From the NCBI GenBank assembly GCA_002341185.1, contig DDNP01000029.1, forward strand, positions 1-64,000: a stretch of DNA of 64,000 bases, written 5' to 3'. Both the position numbers and the translations under genes were made by a program. The stretch is from Candidatus Neomicrothrix sp. UBA2517 (GTDB lineage Bacteria; Actinomycetota; Acidimicrobiia; Acidimicrobiales; UBA8592). The stretch's first letter is position 1. Every line of letters begins with the position of its first letter. The notes under the pieces were generated by a model. It was not told the DNA's origin, ran no database searches, and worked only from the letters and a program-made list of their open reading frames with translations. Below are positions 16,900 to 25,008 of this stretch, piece by piece.

Positions 16900-17093
16900 G
16901 AATTCTCTAATAATAGCACACTCTGATTTTCGATGTAGAGAAAATAGGTATTTTTCTGTTATTTTCTAAAAAAAATACACAAAATAAGCTAAGAGCAAAG
17001 AAAATGTAGAATTTACCAATGCACATCGGGTATCTTTATCTATTTAAACGATTACTAATTCTTTCTGAATCGCTTTTACCGATGTTTAGTATT

Positions 17094-17834
17094 TTATATA
17101 ATTGGCCAAGGGTAACCGGTTCCACTCGGATCTTCGGGAAAACGACCACTTTCCAATAATACTGTCGCTCTGGAGAATATAGCATCTACCTCTTGAGGGC
17201 TAAGAAAAGTAAGAAGCTCATTGCCCGTTTGAGAGTTTAAAAAATTTTCTATATCCTTAAGGAATTTCTCAGGTATCATTTCGCCAGCCCAATCCCAAAT
17301 AACAGTTCTCAATTTGAAATCAATATGAAATGTCAAGCCGTTATCTATTCCCCAGATTCTCCCGCTACTTCCTAGAAGGCAATGTCCTCCTTTTCTGTCA
17401 GTGCTATTAGCTATAAAATCAAATAAGCAAATTCTCTGAAGTGCCTTGTGATATTTCGGGTCTTCAAGCATATGAAAGTAATGAACATCAAAATCACAAG
17501 GAATAAACAACTGAAGAGACCCAATACCAAATGGGCCGTCAGTTTCGACAGTTGGTGGAATGATATCCCAACCAATTAGTTGAGCAACCTGAAAAGATGC
17601 GATCTCCCTCCGATACAAACCACTTGGAAAATCCCACAAGGGTCGTTCCCCATTGGTTGGTTTATATATCCCCTGTAAATCAGTTTTCTCATCTAAAATA
17701 TTCACAAGGTAAGTTGAATTAGAACTCCATGCCATTCTTCCGATAATTTCAATTTTGCTTGATTGGAGGATTTCAATGGCATCGCTGTTTGAGATCTCTG
17801 GTCTGTCGCGGAATGGGGAAACCTCTTCTTGCAT
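17094..17834 (-). CDS. SCO1664-family protein (PI3/4-kinase-like fold)
   Basis: The 246-residue protein matches the actinobacterial SCO1664 family, which is distantly related to phosphatidylinositol 3/4-kinases; its substrate is not known. Visible blocks are the N-terminal YLVNILDE...GIYKPTNGERPLWDFPSGLYRRE, with a lysine in a VAIK-like position, and the core FDFIANSTDRKGGHCLLG followed by WGIDNGLTFH, which resemble a kinase catalytic loop and metal site. It is the third gene of a conserved trio; the gap to DUF3090 is two bases. Confidence 0.85.
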   Translation of the reverse strand: MQEEVSPFRDRPEISNSDAIEILQSSKIEIIGRMAWSSNSTYLVNILDEKTDLQGIYKPTNGERPLWDFPSGLYRREIASFQVAQLIGWDIIPPTVETDGPFGIGSLQLFIPCDFDVHYFHMLEDPKYHKALQRICLFDFIANSTDRKGGHCLLGSSGRIWGIDNGLTFHIDFKLRTVIWDWAGEMIPEKFLKDIENFLNSQTGNELLTFLSPQEVDAIFSRATVLLESGRFPEDPSGTGYPWPII

Positions 17835-17836
17835 GA

Positions 17837-18319
17837 TTAGTTAAAACAAGGACACCAGGCATCAGCATAATTCAATGGCTCGCCACAGTAGTTACAAGGA
17901 GGCCTTCCAGCACTAACCACTTCAGTAGCTTTTGAAATAAAAGCTTTTACTTGACCAGGAGTTAAATGAATTTGTGCCATTGCAGCTTCAGTATTTTCAT
18001 CAATTAATTCTTCGGCTACGACAACGAATTCAGACTTTTCTTTCTCAAACGCAACACCGATGCTGGAGACAATCCAGTCTGGAGAAACCGGTTCAACTAA
18101 ATCCAACACAAGGGGAATTTCATCTGGGCTAATCGGCTCCACATCTTCAATTAGTTGATGAAGGAAATCAGCTAAAGCTCGTACCTGCATCTTTTCGAGT
18201 TGAAGTGTCGCTAAGTCACCAGGGTTACCAAACTGCAAATAAAAGATTCTTTGGCCCGAAGGACCGACAGTGCCGGTAGTGAAGTGTTGCAGGTCTCCGA
18301 AATGGAATGACTGGCTCAT
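17837..18319 (-). CDS. DUF3090 family protein
   Basis: This is a 160-residue protein of the DUF3090 family, of unknown function. The N-terminal and middle parts (FHFGDLQHFTTGTVGPSGQRIFYLQ) are family-typical. The C-terminus has a small possible zinc site with four cysteines (CNYCGEPLNYADAWCPCFN). The start ATG overlaps the stop of the upstream phosphatase gene (ATGA), indicating translational coupling within the trio. Confidence 0.88.
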   Translation of the reverse strand: MSQSFHFGDLQHFTTGTVGPSGQRIFYLQFGNPGDLATLQLEKMQVRALADFLHQLIEDVEPISPDEIPLVLDLVEPVSPDWIVSSIGVAFEKEKSEFVVVAEELIDENTEAAMAQIHLTPGQVKAFISKATEVVSAGRPPCNYCGEPLNYADAWCPCFN

Positions 18320-18957
18320 GGCCTATCCTGCCCAAGCAACACCGCAATATCAGCCCCAGTTGAATTAATAGCAAGAACAAATGGGCTCTTGGCACTAAAA
18401 ATCACCGGGCTAACAGAACATGGAGAAATATGAAGTCGTTGAAATAGGTCTAAGGGAGTGCCAAGTGCTGCGGTTAGAAAAGCTTTTATTGTGTCAGCGT
18501 GTGATACTGCGACAACAATTTCCCCTTTATGGTTTTCGCAAATACTTGAAATTGCCGAAACCATTCGTGACTGTATCTCCATAAAGGATTCTCCATCAGG
18601 GAACCTGAAAAGAGAGGGATTCTTTTGGACCTTCTCCCAATCATTCAATTTTCTTAGATCTGATAACTTCCGACCAGTCCATTTTCCAAAATCAGCTTCA
18701 ATCAATCCCTGATGTCGTTGAACTTTCATCCCAAAAGTTTTTGCAATAGGTTTCGCAGTTTCAATAGTCCTCTCCATGGGTGAAGAATAAACAGCTTTAA
18801 CGTTGTGGAGAGAGCATAAATTTGAAGCAACCTTATCCGCTTGTTCTTTACCCAACTCACTTAGATGAAGTCCTCTGGTCCGGCCCGGCAAAATTTTACC
18901 TGTCGTTGGCGTGTGCCCATGGCGAACGAGAATGATAACTGTCGCCGTTGTACTCAT
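18316..18957 (-). CDS. Histidine phosphatase family protein (MSMEG_4193 type)
   Basis: The 213-residue protein belongs to the phosphoglycerate mutase-like histidine phosphatases. The catalytic RHG is in ILVRHGHTPTTG, the second arginine in SSPMERTIETA and the late histidine in AVSHADTIKA. The frame reaches back to 18993, but ATG 18957 gives the normal family start; neither has a clear ribosome binding site. As first gene of the trio with DUF3090 and SCO1664 it likely acts with them on a shared but unknown phosphorylated compound. Confidence 0.87.
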   Translation of the reverse strand: MSTTATVIILVRHGHTPTTGKILPGRTRGLHLSELGKEQADKVASNLCSLHNVKAVYSSPMERTIETAKPIAKTFGMKVQRHQGLIEADFGKWTGRKLSDLRKLNDWEKVQKNPSLFRFPDGESFMEIQSRMVSAISSICENHKGEIVVAVSHADTIKAFLTAALGTPLDLFQRLHISPCSVSPVIFSAKSPFVLAINSTGADIAVLLGQDRP

Positions 18958-19087
18958 TTTCGTTGAACTAGTTTTTTTCACCACAAATTTCACGTTACCG
19001 GCAGATCCAACATAAGTTTCAAGTCACAAAAAATTACTGAACTTTGTTATGAGAGTTGCTCGTGTGCGAACAAAAGCTATTGTGCAC

Positions 19088-19747
19088 ATGATGACTTTAT
19101 TCCAATTAAATAAAGAAATAATAGAGTGCAAAAAATGCCCCAGACTAGTTGAATGGCGTGAAAGTATTGCAATTGAGAAGCGAGCATCTTTTCGTGATGA
19201 AAAATATTGGGGGAAACCAGTTCCTTCATTTGGAGATTCAAATGCGAGACTCCTTATCGTCGGTTTAGCACCAGCTGCACACGGAGCAAATCGTACAGGA
19301 CGAATGTTCACAGGCGACCGGAGCGGCGATTTCCTATTCGCAGCCTTGCATAGAGCTGGCTATGCCACTCAACCAAATGCAACAAGCAGTGATGATGGCA
19401 TGAAACTTAATGATGCGTATATAACAGCACCAGTTAGATGTGCTCCTCCTCAGAACAAACCATCGGCTGAAGAACAAAAGAAATGCAGCGATTATTTGAA
19501 ACGAGAGTTTAGATATCTTAAAAATGTCAAAGTGATCCTTGCATTGGGGTTAATCGGATACACAGCGATTTCAAAAGAGCTAAATGTAAAACCACGGCCC
19601 AAATTTCGCCACGGGTTAGAAGTAGAGCTGAATTCGGGTGAAGTAATCCTATGCAGCTATCACGTAAGTCAACAGAATACTTTTACAGGAAGATTGACAG
19701 ATGAAATGTTCGATGCGGTGCTAGCACGGGCCAAAGAAATCTCTTAG
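19088..19747 (+). CDS. Uracil-DNA glycosylase, family 5 (UDGb)
   Basis: This enzyme removes uracil and other deaminated bases from DNA. The protein of about 219 residues has an iron-sulfur cluster site with an N-terminal CxxC (ECKKCPRL) and later cysteines (RCAPP), the UDGb motif 1 GLAPAAHGANRTGRMFTGD and the C-terminal motif SYHVSQQNTFTGRL. The motif GLAPA rather than GEAPG marks family 5. The frame is open from 19049, but ATG 19088 (or the next codon) gives the usual start MTLFQLN. Confidence 0.88.
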   Translation: MMTLFQLNKEIIECKKCPRLVEWRESIAIEKRASFRDEKYWGKPVPSFGDSNARLLIVGLAPAAHGANRTGRMFTGDRSGDFLFAALHRAGYATQPNATSSDDGMKLNDAYITAPVRCAPPQNKPSAEEQKKCSDYLKREFRYLKNVKVILALGLIGYTAISKELNVKPRPKFRHGLEVELNSGEVILCSYHVSQQNTFTGRLTDEMFDAVLARAKEIS

Positions 19748-19809
19748 AAAAAACTTACAAAGCCTAACTAGATGGTCGTAGGAATCAACTTAATCCGATA
19801 GCGTCAAAC

Positions 19810-20229
19810 ATGATGATGAAACGAATCTCCATTATAGTAATCGCAGTCCTAACGTTGACCGCTTGCGGGTCGTCAGGAAAGCCAGAAACCTTTACTGATC
19901 AACCTGGCCCCTTGCAAAGTAAATACACAGAGCTAGCTACCCAATTATTGCAGGGTGGGGAAAATCCGAATGGAGTTCCTTTAGTTCAGAGAAATTTCAT
20001 CGAAGGTTGTATGAGCGGTGGGATAGACGAAACTGGCAGCATAATCGCATTGGCTAGCTCATGCGGATGCAGTTATGCAGGGCTTGTCGAGTTTGTAAGG
20101 GAATTAACCGTTTCGGACATTGAAGCATTTAAAGCATTTGAGGCATTTGATAAACAACTAGAAAAAGATGACGGTTTTAGGAACCTAGACACACGCGTGA
20201 AGGAAATATTTTCCTCATGCCAAAGCTAA
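19810..20229 (+). CDS. Small lipoprotein, first of a tandem pair
   Basis: The 139-residue protein starts with a lipoprotein signal (basic MMMKR, hydrophobic stretch, lipobox LTAC with Cys19). The mature part has the block GENPNGVPLVQRNFIEGCMSGG and a CGCSYAGLVEFV segment, both repeated in the next gene. I do not recognise a named family. It overlaps the next gene by 13 bases, so the two are probably co-translated. Confidence 0.75.
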   Translation: MMMKRISIIVIAVLTLTACGSSGKPETFTDQPGPLQSKYTELATQLLQGGENPNGVPLVQRNFIEGCMSGGIDETGSIIALASSCGCSYAGLVEFVRELTVSDIEAFKAFEAFDKQLEKDDGFRNLDTRVKEIFSSCQS

Positions 20230-20699
20230 TTGCATTCTCCTTCCTCATTCTTGCTAGCGGTTTTCTCTTACTAGCTAGCTGTTCAGCTGATATAAACGAA
20301 AATGGATTTTCAAAGAATCCCGGACCAATTTCAGCCAACCTTATAGGAGCACTTCAGGACGGAGAAGACCCGAATTCTGTTCCAGAGGTGAAGCGAAACT
20401 TCTTGGAAGGCTGCGTAACTGGGGCATCAGGGTCAATCCCAAACCTTGTAGCTATTCAAGAAACAGGACTTTTGCAAGTTTGCGGGTGTAGCTACGAAAG
20501 TCTTTATCAGTACTTCATGGATCGAGCCGCTACTCTAACTGACTCGTCAGCATCGCTAACCGAAATTGAGGTCTTAGCATTCAGATCATTTAATAACCTT
20601 GACAAAGATATTCAAAAGGGCGATGAGGAATTTGCCGAAGAACTATTAAGTGTGTTTGAGCAATGTATTCGAGATTCATCTCCTACGATTTCTTCGTAG
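20217..20699 (+). CDS. Small lipoprotein, second of a tandem pair
   Basis: The 160-residue protein has a lipoprotein signal with lipobox LASC and is a paralogue of the gene before it: GEDPNSVPEVKRNFLEGCVTG matches GENPNGVPLVQRNFIEGCMSG, and CGCSYESLYQYF matches CGCSYAGLVEFV. The order of cysteines outside the lipobox is also conserved (GC, CGC, final C), suggesting a disulfide-bonded outer domain. Its 3' end overlaps the convergent Fe-S protein gene by 17 bases. Function unknown. Confidence 0.75.
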   Translation: MPKLIAFSFLILASGFLLLASCSADINENGFSKNPGPISANLIGALQDGEDPNSVPEVKRNFLEGCVTGASGSIPNLVAIQETGLLQVCGCSYESLYQYFMDRAATLTDSSASLTEIEVLAFRSFNNLDKDIQKGDEEFAEELLSVFEQCIRDSSPTISS

Positions 20700-21861
20700 G
20701 AAGTCCAAGTCTTGGGCTTTCGTGGGCCCACGCAGGCCATCGTGATCTACTTTTCTGGGATAATTTCTGCATCAGAGCGATGGCTCCAGGGTCATCATCA
20801 CCAGGTCGTGTATCGATAGCTCCGTCTCTAATCATTGCCTCAATAATCGCCCTTCCTAGATCTGTCCGAACAACAGTGAGAGTCCAGTCAGTTAATTCGC
20901 CTATACCGCCAGTAGAAATATCAGCATGTTCAGCGGCGAAATCAGGGCAATGATTGCAACCTTCTCGCGTCCAAGCATGACATTCTTTAAGATTGATCTC
21001 ATGATAATCACCATTTTTCATCCAAACTTGAAAAACCCCTTTAATGTTCATTTTGGAAATATCATCTTTATGTAGACCGTACTTGACCCAGAAAAGTTCA
21101 TCAAACATGGAGTCATCAAACGATTTGGAGCAAAGAAGCCCAATATTTAGTTTTATAGGTTTTCCTACCTTGCCTATTTTTCTATTCCACATCACAGGGG
21201 CAATTGATGTTTGGCAACTCATCCCAACTAAGGCAAGCTTAGAAAGCCCTCGTTCTTTAGCTTCTGGATATGCCATGGTATTTGCTGAGTACGTATAGCG
21301 ACTTCCAGCGCCGGCGAGGACTTCTTCGCGATTTGTAGCAACCATTGGAATAGCCTTCCAGCCAGCGTCTCCGCTTTCATTATTTGAACCTTCAAGTCCA
21401 GAAACGAGAGCGCCATCAATGATGTTATTTTCTAAACACCAAATAAGTATTGACGAAACTAATCCACCATCTTGGCCAACGTCATATACGAAATCATCTG
21501 ACGCCCGTACCAAAAGAATATCCTTGTAAATTCCAGCAATTTCTTCATCTTCTCGAGTTCTTCCAAACAGATGTTGGTCAGCCTCAGTTTCCCAATCTCT
21601 AAACCGAGGACAAGCACGAGTGCAACTTGTGCAACCCTTTTCTCCATGTCCACAGTTCGAAAGACCGAGCTCCTCTTCAAGATGGAACGGTTTATATTGG
21701 CCAGGTTCATGTTTATAGCCGATTACGTCATGAGGGCATGAGATAACACAGCCGGCGCACCCTGTGCATAATCCAGAGGTAATTACTTCGTCATATAGTT
21801 CTTTCCATTGGAAAGTCCAACGAGCCTTTTTCTCCGTAGGGGCAGTTTCAACATTGGTCAT
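20683..21861 (-). CDS. Coenzyme F420 hydrogenase/dehydrogenase beta-subunit-like Fe-S flavoprotein
   Basis: The protein of 392 residues belongs to the FrhB/FdhB family, whose members carry FAD and Fe-S clusters and often react with coenzyme F420. Near the N-terminus CTGCAGCVISCP is a ferredoxin-like cluster motif, followed by CGHGEKGCTSCTRACP as a second one. The central part QDGGLVSSILIWCLEN is typical of the FrhB N-domain and the C-domain follows (CNHCPDFAAEHADISTGGIG). ATG 21861 is preferred over the in-frame TTG 21876. Its real electron partners are not visible here. Confidence 0.82.
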   Translation of the reverse strand: MTNVETAPTEKKARWTFQWKELYDEVITSGLCTGCAGCVISCPHDVIGYKHEPGQYKPFHLEEELGLSNCGHGEKGCTSCTRACPRFRDWETEADQHLFGRTREDEEIAGIYKDILLVRASDDFVYDVGQDGGLVSSILIWCLENNIIDGALVSGLEGSNNESGDAGWKAIPMVATNREEVLAGAGSRYTYSANTMAYPEAKERGLSKLALVGMSCQTSIAPVMWNRKIGKVGKPIKLNIGLLCSKSFDDSMFDELFWVKYGLHKDDISKMNIKGVFQVWMKNGDYHEINLKECHAWTREGCNHCPDFAAEHADISTGGIGELTDWTLTVVRTDLGRAIIEAMIRDGAIDTRPGDDDPGAIALMQKLSQKSRSRWPAWAHESPRLGLPTKKS

Positions 21862-21938
21862 GTTGCGATGATACAAGCCCCTATTCTAATTAAGTTGAAT
21901 TAAACAGAAGTTTCATACGAATTAGAATTAAATGAAAG

Positions 21939-22010
21939 CGCCCTCGGCAGGATTCGAACCTGCGCACATGGCTCCGGAGGCCAATGCTCTATCCCCTGAG
22001 CTACGAGGGC
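21939..22010 (-). tRNA. tRNA-Arg (anticodon CCG)
   Basis: Read on the minus strand, the sequence folds as a standard tRNA: acceptor stem GCCCTCG with CGAGGGC, D arm GCTC/GAGC, anticodon loop CTCCGGA giving anticodon CCG (codon CGG), and T arm with TTCGAAT. The discriminator base is G and CCA is not encoded. One weak pair (T-T) opens the anticodon stem. It lies just upstream of the dihydrouridine synthase gene and near argS. Confidence 0.93.
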
Positions 22011-22054
22011 AGTAATTATAGATTACCTTGCTGAAATTCTGGTCTACAGCTAGG

Positions 22055-23251
22055 TTATCCCCCTGACGCAAACTGACCGGCTAATTCATTTAATTCAAAA
22101 TCTTCGTGAGGGTCATTGAGCCATCCATCGGGTAGCGAAACATTCTTCGGACCACCTGTGTGGCTTCTTGGAATACGGTATGACTCAACAGGTAACTGCA
22201 ATCTTTCATCAAAATTCTTAATGATATTACCTAAATCCTGCAGTGTATTTATCTGTTGTATTTCTCTTCTGGTATCTTTACCAACCGCAAACCCTGTCAG
22301 ATACCATGATGCGTGCTTTCTAAATGTTCGCAAAGCAGTCTCTGAACCGTTCCATTCAACAACGGCCGTTGCATGTCGAAGCATTGTTCGGCCTACTTCC
22401 CCAAGTGTCGGGAATTGAGAAACCTCCTTACCAGAGAATATTTCAGCTAATTGTTTGAATAACCAAGGACGTCCAAGGCACCCTCTCCCGATAACAACAC
22501 CATCTGCATTTGACACCTGCATCATCTCGACAGCGTCATGGGCTTCCCAAATATCGCCATTACCAAAAATCGGTATTGTCGTGACATGTTCTTTAAGTTT
22601 CCTAATAGCTGACCAATCGGCATGCCCGCTATATAGTTGTTCAACTGTTCGTGCGTGCAGAGAAATCGCTGAAGCTCCTTCATCTTCAGCAATTTTCCCA
22701 GCTTCCAGATACGTAAGATGATCGCTGTCTATTCCCATCCGAAACTTAACGGTGATAGGTATCTCGCCATTTGCGCCAGCTATGACGGATTTGATGATTT
22801 TTCGGAAAAGGCGTTGTTTATATGGAAGTGCTCCACCGCCACCATGCTTTGTCACTTTAGGAACTGGGCACCCAAAATTTAAATCAATGTGTTCAACATG
22901 GCCTGAATCTAGTAGTTTCTTGACAGCTTTCTTTAAAGAGACGGGTTCCGTCCCATAAAGTTGAATAGAGCGCGGTGATTCATCTTCACCAAACTCTGCT
23001 AGTTTCATGGTCTTTTTGTTCTCCTCAACAAATGCCCGTGCCGTGATCATTTGATTCACGAACAGTCCAGACACATGACTTGACTTATTAGTACCGCTTA
23101 GATCGCCCGAAAGGCCTTCCACCATAAATGATCTACAAAGAGACCGAAATGGAACATCGGTTACACCGGCCATCGGGGCAAGAATAACTGGAGGCCAAAT
23201 TGATATGCTCCCGATCGAGGGAGATGCAGCAAGTTCAGTTTGTAATGTCAC
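22055..23251 (-). CDS. dusB: tRNA-dihydrouridine synthase, DusB-like
   Basis: This FMN enzyme reduces uridines in tRNA D-loops to dihydrouridine. The 398-residue protein has the family start PVILAPMAGVTDVPFR, the active-site cysteine in NFGCPVPKV, and FMN-phosphate binding blocks around SLHARTVEQLYSG, IPIFGNGDI and VVIGRGCLGRPWLF. An extra segment near residues 37-60 (LSGDLSGTNKSSH) follows PFRSLCRSF and is somewhat unusual. It lies 44 bases from the tRNA-Arg gene. Confidence 0.92.
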   Translation of the reverse strand: MTLQTELAASPSIGSISIWPPVILAPMAGVTDVPFRSLCRSFMVEGLSGDLSGTNKSSHVSGLFVNQMITARAFVEENKKTMKLAEFGEDESPRSIQLYGTEPVSLKKAVKKLLDSGHVEHIDLNFGCPVPKVTKHGGGGALPYKQRLFRKIIKSVIAGANGEIPITVKFRMGIDSDHLTYLEAGKIAEDEGASAISLHARTVEQLYSGHADWSAIRKLKEHVTTIPIFGNGDIWEAHDAVEMMQVSNADGVVIGRGCLGRPWLFKQLAEIFSGKEVSQFPTLGEVGRTMLRHATAVVEWNGSETALRTFRKHASWYLTGFAVGKDTRREIQQINTLQDLGNIIKNFDERLQLPVESYRIPRSHTGGPKNVSLPDGWLNDPHEDFELNELAGQFASGG

Positions 23252-23389
23252 CTTATCAACCTACAAGTCAACTCTTCTACTCATGTTCTGCTGGTGCTAT
23301 TTAGCCCATTAGCAGATGAATAATCAATATATGCAAGCGAAAACGTACGCTTAAACATACGATAGAGAATCAGCATATAAATATTTTCC

Positions 23390-25000
23390 ATGATTACCGA
23401 AACAATAAAGAATTCATTAAAGAAAAAGCTTGAAGCGCTTGGCATATCAGTAGCAACTGACGAGATCAGCCTTGAACGTCCTGCAAACCGAGAGCATGGC
23501 GATTGGTCATCCAATGTTGCTATGGTGACTTCGAAAAGGCTCGGGAAACCAGCAAGAGTTTTGGCTGAAGAGATTGTTGAATCATTAAATGCCGATCCGC
23601 CTAAAGGGATAGCTGAAGTTATAGCTGCTGGTCCAGGGTTCATCAATTTCCATATCTCAACTGTTCTGGCACATGAGGTTCTTCTTAGGGTTCTAGAAAA
23701 TGGAAATCGTTACGGTTCATCTGATGCTGGTCTTGGGAAACACGTAAACGTTGAATTTGTAAGCGCTAACCCAACGGGACCACTTCACGCAGGTCACGCT
23801 CGCGGTGCTTGTTATGGAGATGCAATAGGAAACCTCCTTTCATATGTGGGATATGAGGTCCATAGAGAGTTCTATATGAATGACAGAGGACTCCAAATGA
23901 ATGTGTTTGGACGGTCACTACAAGCACGAAAGAATAACGAACCCCTTCCTGACGACGGCTATGGGGGGGAATACGTGATGGAGTGGGCCGATATAATGCC
24001 TGAAAACCTCACACTAGAAGAAATTACTGATTGGGGTTGTGAATACGCAAAAACGGATCAGCAAGATGCGTTAAATCAACTCGGCATTCACTTTGATACA
24101 TGGTTCAGCGAAAAATCAATGATAGAGAATGGCGAAATAGATCGCGTACTTGAGGATCTAATTACAGAAGGAGTGGCATATAAGAAAGACGGTGCGACTT
24201 GGCTCTCATCCGCTGAATTTGGGGATGACAAGGATCGTGTCCTAATAAAAAGCAATGGTGAATATACCTATCTGACGCCTGACATTGCTTATCACAGAAA
24301 TAAATTCGAAAGATCTGATTGGCTAATTAATGTCTGGGGAGCTGATCATCATGGCTACATCGCGCGAATGAAAGCGGCCATGCAGGCGCTGGGATACGAT
24401 TCCGAGAACCTCTCAGTGCAAGTAACTCAGCTCGTTAAACTGCTACGAGCCGGTGAAGAAGTCAAACTTTCGAAACGGCAAGGCGATATTATCGAGCTAC
24501 GAAGCATAATTGAAGAAATAGGGGCTGACTCCACTCGATTTATGTATCTTTTACAGTCAGTTGACTCAAAACAAACATTTGACCTAGAACTCGCAGCATC
24601 TAAGGCTATGGATAATCCCGTTTACTATGTGCAAATGGCTTACGCTCGACTTTGCTCAGTGGAACGTAATGCAAACGAGCATGGCTTTCAATTTAGCCTC
24701 CTACCAATTGACGAGTTAGGTTTACTAGTTCATTCAAGAGAACTAGACATAATCCGAGGTTTAGAAATCCTCCCAGAAACGATTGAACTCGCAGCTCGTG
24801 AGCTGGCCCCACACAAAATTGTTACTTGGTTGAGAGATTTCGCTAACTCTGTCCATGGCTTTCATCATGATTGCTATGTCGTTGGAGACGGCATCAGTAA
24901 AGAATTAACAAATGCGCGACTCAACCTCGTAGTAGCATCAAGAAAAGGTCTAAAAGTAGGCCTTGATTTATTGGGCGTTACCGCTCCCAAACAAATGTAG
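23390..25000 (+). CDS. argS: Arginyl-tRNA synthetase
   Basis: The 536-residue class I synthetase has an N-terminal Add-1 domain, the HIGH-like motif HAGH at residues 133-136 within VSANPTGPLHAGHARG, and KLSKR in place of the KMSKS loop, followed by the DALR anticodon-binding domain at the C-terminus (VYYVQMAYARLCSV). Start ATG 23390. It diverges from dusB and is followed after 8 bases by lysA. Confidence 0.96.
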   Translation: MITETIKNSLKKKLEALGISVATDEISLERPANREHGDWSSNVAMVTSKRLGKPARVLAEEIVESLNADPPKGIAEVIAAGPGFINFHISTVLAHEVLLRVLENGNRYGSSDAGLGKHVNVEFVSANPTGPLHAGHARGACYGDAIGNLLSYVGYEVHREFYMNDRGLQMNVFGRSLQARKNNEPLPDDGYGGEYVMEWADIMPENLTLEEITDWGCEYAKTDQQDALNQLGIHFDTWFSEKSMIENGEIDRVLEDLITEGVAYKKDGATWLSSAEFGDDKDRVLIKSNGEYTYLTPDIAYHRNKFERSDWLINVWGADHHGYIARMKAAMQALGYDSENLSVQVTQLVKLLRAGEEVKLSKRQGDIIELRSIIEEIGADSTRFMYLLQSVDSKQTFDLELAASKAMDNPVYYVQMAYARLCSVERNANEHGFQFSLLPIDELGLLVHSRELDIIRGLEILPETIELAARELAPHKIVTWLRDFANSVHGFHHDCYVVGDGISKELTNARLNLVVASRKGLKVGLDLLGVTAPKQM

Positions 25001-25008
25001 GACTAAAA

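Noticed and set aside
16856..17093. A small RNA or gene in the AT-rich gap after the etf operon
   Set aside because: Besides the hairpin at 16870-16899 I found no further stable structure or coding frame.
23281..23646. A 121-codon minus-strand frame upstream of and across the argS start
   Set aside because: It overlaps the start of argS in antisense, has no motif, and is a shadow.
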